Source: Bryobacterales bacterium
GTDB lineage: Bacteria > Acidobacteriota > Terriglobia > Bryobacterales > Bryobacteraceae
DNA length: 9,374 bases
Assembly (NCBI GenBank): GCA_009697495.1
Contig: SHUN01000079.1
Span: forward strand, 1-9,374
Reading direction: 5' to 3'
Positions 7,801 to 9,374 of this stretch are shown here, piece after piece (the stretch's first letter is position 1; each line of letters starts with the position of its first letter). The translations under genes and the position numbers were made by a program. The notes beneath the pieces are model-generated. The model had not been told where the DNA came from. It ran no database searches and saw nothing but the letters and a program-made list of their open reading frames with translations.

Positions 7801-8418
7801 CGCTGACGGACTGAACTCATTGTTCGCACCGCCGGCCAAGTCCATTCTGCCGACCGTTATCCCATCAATCAAAATTTCGTGCGAAAAATTCTGGCTGCCG
7901 TTGATCGAGCCCTGCCACGTTCCGCCTACCGTTCCGGGCAGAGAAGTAAAGATGAACTGTTGAATCTGCCGCCGTCCGTCCCCGACCGCGATTGGCCAGG
8001 CATCGAACTCTTTCTTCGTCACATAACTCCCGATTTCCGCCGTGCCCGTTTCCAGCAGCGGGGCCTCGCTCGACACCGTTATCTGCTCAGAAATATTTCC
8101 CACTTCCATCCGGAAATCCACTGTCAGGGTCTGCGCAACGGCGAGGATAACGTTCTCGCGGATCGCGCCCTTAAACCCGGGCGAGGAAACGATGATTCGA
8201 TAAGTTCCCGGCGACAGCGACGGCATGCGATAGACGCCCGCCTCCGTCGTCAGTGCCGTCATCTCCACACCCGTTGCCGGGTGCAATACCTTCACCGTCG
8301 CGCCCACAACAGCCGCGCCCGATGAATCCAATACGGTTCCGTTAAAAGTTCCGCGCTCGCCCTGACCAAACAGAGCGGCACCGAGTAATAAAGCAAGAGC
8401 GATTCGTTGAACGACCAT
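4897..8418 (-). CDS. TonB-dependent receptor, Oar-like, with carboxypeptidase regulatory-like N-terminal domain
   Basis: This outer-membrane protein of 1173 residues should be a ligand-gated transporter. I chose ATG 8418 over the in-frame TTG 8442 because AAGGGG (8426-8431) sits 7 nt upstream and the signal peptide (MVVQRIALALLLGAALFGQ) then starts at residue 1. Residues 23-105 form a CarboxypepD_reg beta-sandwich (GTVLDSSGAAVVGATVKV, then SPGTYRIIVSSPGF). The plug spans about 110-240 (ISEQITVSSEAPLLET, LIDGITVG at 183-190, SGGQTSVANFATKSGTN). The rest is the beta-barrel with extracellular loops rich in Asn, Gly and aromatic residues, and it ends in RFTF, a C-terminal aromatic signal for barrel assembly. 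Acidobacteriota carry many paralogues of this architecture, generally linked to uptake of oligosaccharides or other large ligands; this one's ligand is unknown. No TonB box is obvious. The only cysteines are the adjacent pair 420-421. It precedes the Rid gene by 7 nt and follows the esterase gene by 105 nt. Confidence 0.95.
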   Translation of the reverse strand: MVVQRIALALLLGAALFGQGERGTFNGTVLDSSGAAVVGATVKVLHPATGVEMTALTTEAGVYRMPSLSPGTYRIIVSSPGFKGAIRENVILAVAQTLTVDFRMEVGNISEQITVSSEAPLLETGTAEIGSYVTKKEFDAWPIAVGDGRRQIQQFIFTSLPGTVGGTWQGSINGSQNFSHEILIDGITVGRMDLAGGANNEFSPSAETISEFKLQTGTVSAQYSGGQTSVANFATKSGTNQLHGSAYYYGQNDALRANGFNNNAGLTKRQPFRQHNYGYSAGGPVLIPKIYDGRNKTFWFHNMEKTAQKNFTSTSFTQLPTPDFKQGNFSRLFNPGFTGNAGSGTNAGTDASGRPVQFGAIYDPRTARQDGNTWVRDIFPGNIVPRNRFSPVSSKILELAPIDDPIFDSMLNNMPSLGACCPIFNERMLTFKGDHNITASHRLSGMVNRNFRKRNNSPGGRWGNPPGTPTGVYQNQNTPGTMVRLAYDFALSPTLLGRANIGYNRFGNINESVFVDQDWPAKIGLQNVPGTHFPVLTFAGQPFQGGGIGAGGRLSSGSRGGSFNGSTIGQVDFTKVSGKHNYKFGFENRRYYYNTRSKSGSGDFAFSPDQTAQPGFINQTGHSFASFLLGDYAATSRGIVSSNFGHRWRTVGFYFQDDWKVTPKLTLNIGLRWEMVGGLIEVAGRMSAIDFATPNPGAGNRPGALVFADDRGALGFQQNYYKQISPKFGFAYAMTNKLVMRGGYGINNTPAISNGFGFGGTLGYNGNIAVNSGNRAVPFAEAPLGNISDRYPDFTGTLPNKIPTLANGQGIDYYPKSGNRLPYVQNWNLGFQYQLPTNTVVEVNYVGNKGTRLIAKGFSQPNNLPFSVTQQYGDLLPRPWNASSPIPAPFPGFAGTNLQALRPYPQFTGINDVFPNIGNSSYHSGQVQVTRHFSKGLAILGAYTWSKAIGMTDNAIDSEGVADVFNRNLDRSITNYHYPHFAKLSWIYELPIGTGKLVKLNGIADKIIGGWQLTGIHNWRSGNPVSIGTGGLNLPTGNSIRPDLVTGVPIILNSDAPINFRGINGGTTYLNRAAFTNPPVFAGGQNVVQRLGTVGPYLPNIRDRRFTSFDTSIQKVFKFDEQRSMELRGTFLNAFNMAGVGGLNTNLASPFFGQYTGQQQGPRNIEIALRFTF

Positions 8419-8425
8419 TCGCTGA

Positions 8426-8431
8426 CCCCTT
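8426..8431 (-). promoter_or_regulatory. Shine-Dalgarno of the TonB-dependent receptor
   Basis: Read on the - strand this is AAGGGG, followed by a 7-nt spacer (TCAGCGA) and ATG at 8418. Strength and spacing are close to ideal, and it decides the start: the upstream TTG at 8442 lies before this site and would put eight non-hydrophobic residues ahead of the signal peptide. Confidence 0.75.
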
Positions 8432-8523
8432 AGTTTAAGCAATACCCGCGATCCGCAGGTTTGACTGAAACTTTATCACAGATTTACGATAAATTCGTCC
8501 GATTGGGGTTTGGCGGCCTTGGT
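8432..8523 (-). promoter_or_regulatory. AT-rich leader with inverted repeat, probable promoter/operator of the receptor-Rid pair
   Basis: This gap between the esterase stop and the receptor start is distinctly more AT-rich at 8461-8495 than the flanking genes. It contains a 6-bp inverted repeat, TTTATC (8472-8477) and GATAAA (8488-8493), with a 10-nt spacer. On the - strand TGTGATAAA (ending at 8472) resembles an extended -10 element (TGn then 4 of 6 bases), with only a poor -35 partner. The layout suggests that receptor and Rid genes are transcribed from here, with the repeat as a possible regulator site, but no known operator is recognised. The leader is too short, and lacks the conserved boxes, for a cobalamin riboswitch. 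Confidence 0.3.
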
Positions 8524-9374
8524 TTACCATGCCTCGCGATTGGCGATCTTCACTCGAAATAGCGGCTTGGCTTTTTCTTCCGGTTCCATCTCGTAAACCT
8601 GTTCGGTCTTGGCGGGATCATAGCCGCGCCAGAGCCAGACCAGCGACTCCGGGAGGTCCATGGCCCCTTGAGCAATGGCGTGGGCGCTTTCGCCGAAACG
8701 GAAGTGGAAATCGTAGCCGTTCAACTTTAACGAGTTCGCCAGTTGGATGTTGTTCAGCGGCCAGCTTCCGGCCTGGTTTTCGATATCATCGGCGCCGTCG
8801 GAGAGCCAGACGCGCAAGTTTTTTCGCGCCTCGCGGCGGACGCGGTGGGCGACGATGTAGCCCCCGTCCTGCCCCTTCTCCGGCTGCCATTGAATCGCGG
8901 AAAAACTGCCGATGTGCGAAAGTACGCGGCTGAATTGCGTGGGGAAGTACCAAGCCGCGTTCATAGCGCAGATGGCGCCGGAGGAGGCTCCGGCGATGGC
9001 GCGGGAGTAGGCGTCTTTGCGGACCCTGTAAGTCTTTTCAACGTCGGGGAGGATCTCCTCCAACAGATACTTTCCATACCGATCGGAGACCGTGTCGTAC
9101 TGAATACTTCTCATGCGCGTGCCTCGCGCTTCGCCGCCTTCGCCGGGCTGAATCAAGACGTGCACCATGGGCGGGATGAGTTTTTTGGCGACTAAGTTAT
9201 CGCTCACAATTTGCAGGCGCAGGCGGAGGAGATCGACGTTGCCGGCGATGCTCTCGCCGTCCTGCCAGATCATCAACGGCGCACCGTGTTGCAGGTCCGC
9301 GCCCGCGTTGGCGTAGACCCAGTAGTTGGCCGACATGCCCGGATAAATGCGGCTTTGTAACGTCTTTTGCGCCG
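8524..9374 (-). CDS. Fes-like alpha/beta-hydrolase esterase (PF00756 type), N-terminus beyond the window
   Basis: The frame stays open through the right window edge. The residues before the ATG at 9336 (SRIYPG, just ahead of YWVY) are the conserved beginning of the domain in this family, so that ATG is internal and the gene continues outside. Counting from it, LMIWQDG (21-27) is the first core strand, GASSG (116-120) the nucleophile elbow with Ser118, LSDGADDIEN (178-187) holds the probable acid Asp184, and His219 in ESAHA is the expected base; LPESLVWLWRGY (228-239) is the typical end. The family (COG2382) includes enterochelin esterases and CE1-like feruloyl/acetyl esterases. The residues around the His (SAHAIAQG) differ from the usual GGHNGKHG, so substrate choice may differ. 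It probably acts in the periplasm or outside the cell, but the signal region is not visible. Its neighbour downstream is a TonB-dependent receptor, consistent with but not proof of a shared ligand. Confidence 0.9.
   Translation of the reverse strand, partial: AQKTLQSRIYPGMSANYWVYANAGADLQHGAPLMIWQDGESIAGNVDLLRLRLQIVSDNLVAKKLIPPMVHVLIQPGEGGEARGTRMRSIQYDTVSDRYGKYLLEEILPDVEKTYRVRKDAYSRAIAGASSGAICAMNAAWYFPTQFSRVLSHIGSFSAIQWQPEKGQDGGYIVAHRVRREARKNLRVWLSDGADDIENQAGSWPLNNIQLANSLKLNGYDFHFRFGESAHAIAQGAMDLPESLVWLWRGYDPAKTEQVYEMEPEEKAKPLFRVKIANREAW

Noticed and set aside
8461..8490. Sigma70-like promoter on the + strand (TTGACT, 18 nt, TACGAT)
   Set aside because: It would drive transcription antisense into the esterase gene and no + strand gene lies there. 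It is probably a by-product of the AT-rich leader of the receptor gene.
8419..8523. Cobalamin or other riboswitch ahead of the TonB-dependent receptor
   Set aside because: The gap is only 105 nt and I see no B12 box or other conserved riboswitch core.
9334..9336. ATG at 9336 as the true start of the esterase
   Set aside because: The codons upstream stay open to the window edge and encode SRIYPG, which belongs to the conserved start of the family's domain.
8524..9374. Definite enterochelin/siderophore esterase
   Set aside because: The fold fits, but the same family contains carbohydrate esterases, the His region is atypical, and no siderophore biosynthesis or iron-regulator site is visible.

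Overview
The window is GC-rich, densely coding bacterial DNA with six protein genes, two of them cut by the window edges. The best guess for the source is an Acidobacteriota genome of the Bryobacterales/Solibacter type. The reasons are an Oar-like TonB-dependent receptor with an N-terminal carboxypeptidase-regulatory domain, a secreted DUF1080 (3-keto-disaccharide hydrolase) protein, a HEAT-rich protein ending in a Planctomycete-type cytochrome c segment, and a truncated Fes-like esterase. All of these are abundant in that group. This assignment rests on protein style, not on a marker gene.

Left arm, + strand (2-4407): the 3' part of a large HEAT-like protein with a C-terminal CxxCH heme site (2-1846) overlaps the start of a complete acyl-CoA synthetase (1843-3480). 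The two look like one translationally coupled operon. A 126-135 bp gap follows that holds several small stem-loops, one of them an unusually regular hairpin with a GTAA loop (3516-3535). After it comes a secreted DUF1080 protein (3616-4407).

Junction (4408-4505): the two arms converge here. A 28-nt imperfect hairpin at 4429-4456 is the best candidate for a shared transcription end.

Right arm, - strand, read from right to left: a Fes-like alpha/beta-hydrolase esterase whose N-terminus is beyond the window (8524-9374), a 105 bp AT-rich gap with a likely promoter or operator, an 1173-residue TonB-dependent receptor (4897-8418), and a Rid-family protein (4506-4889) 7 nt behind it. A plausible reading is a surface uptake and processing unit: the esterase cleaves an ester-containing substrate, the receptor imports a ligand across the outer membrane, and the Rid protein is co-transcribed housekeeping or a specific deaminase. 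The substrate cannot be told from sequence.

No RNA genes, insertion sequences, CRISPR arrays or phage genes were seen. There is no clear new multi-gene system. The items most worth a second look are the GTAA hairpin, the heme-HEAT/acyl-CoA ligase coupling, the Arg-to-Lys change in the Rid active site, and the lone vicinal cysteine pair in the receptor.
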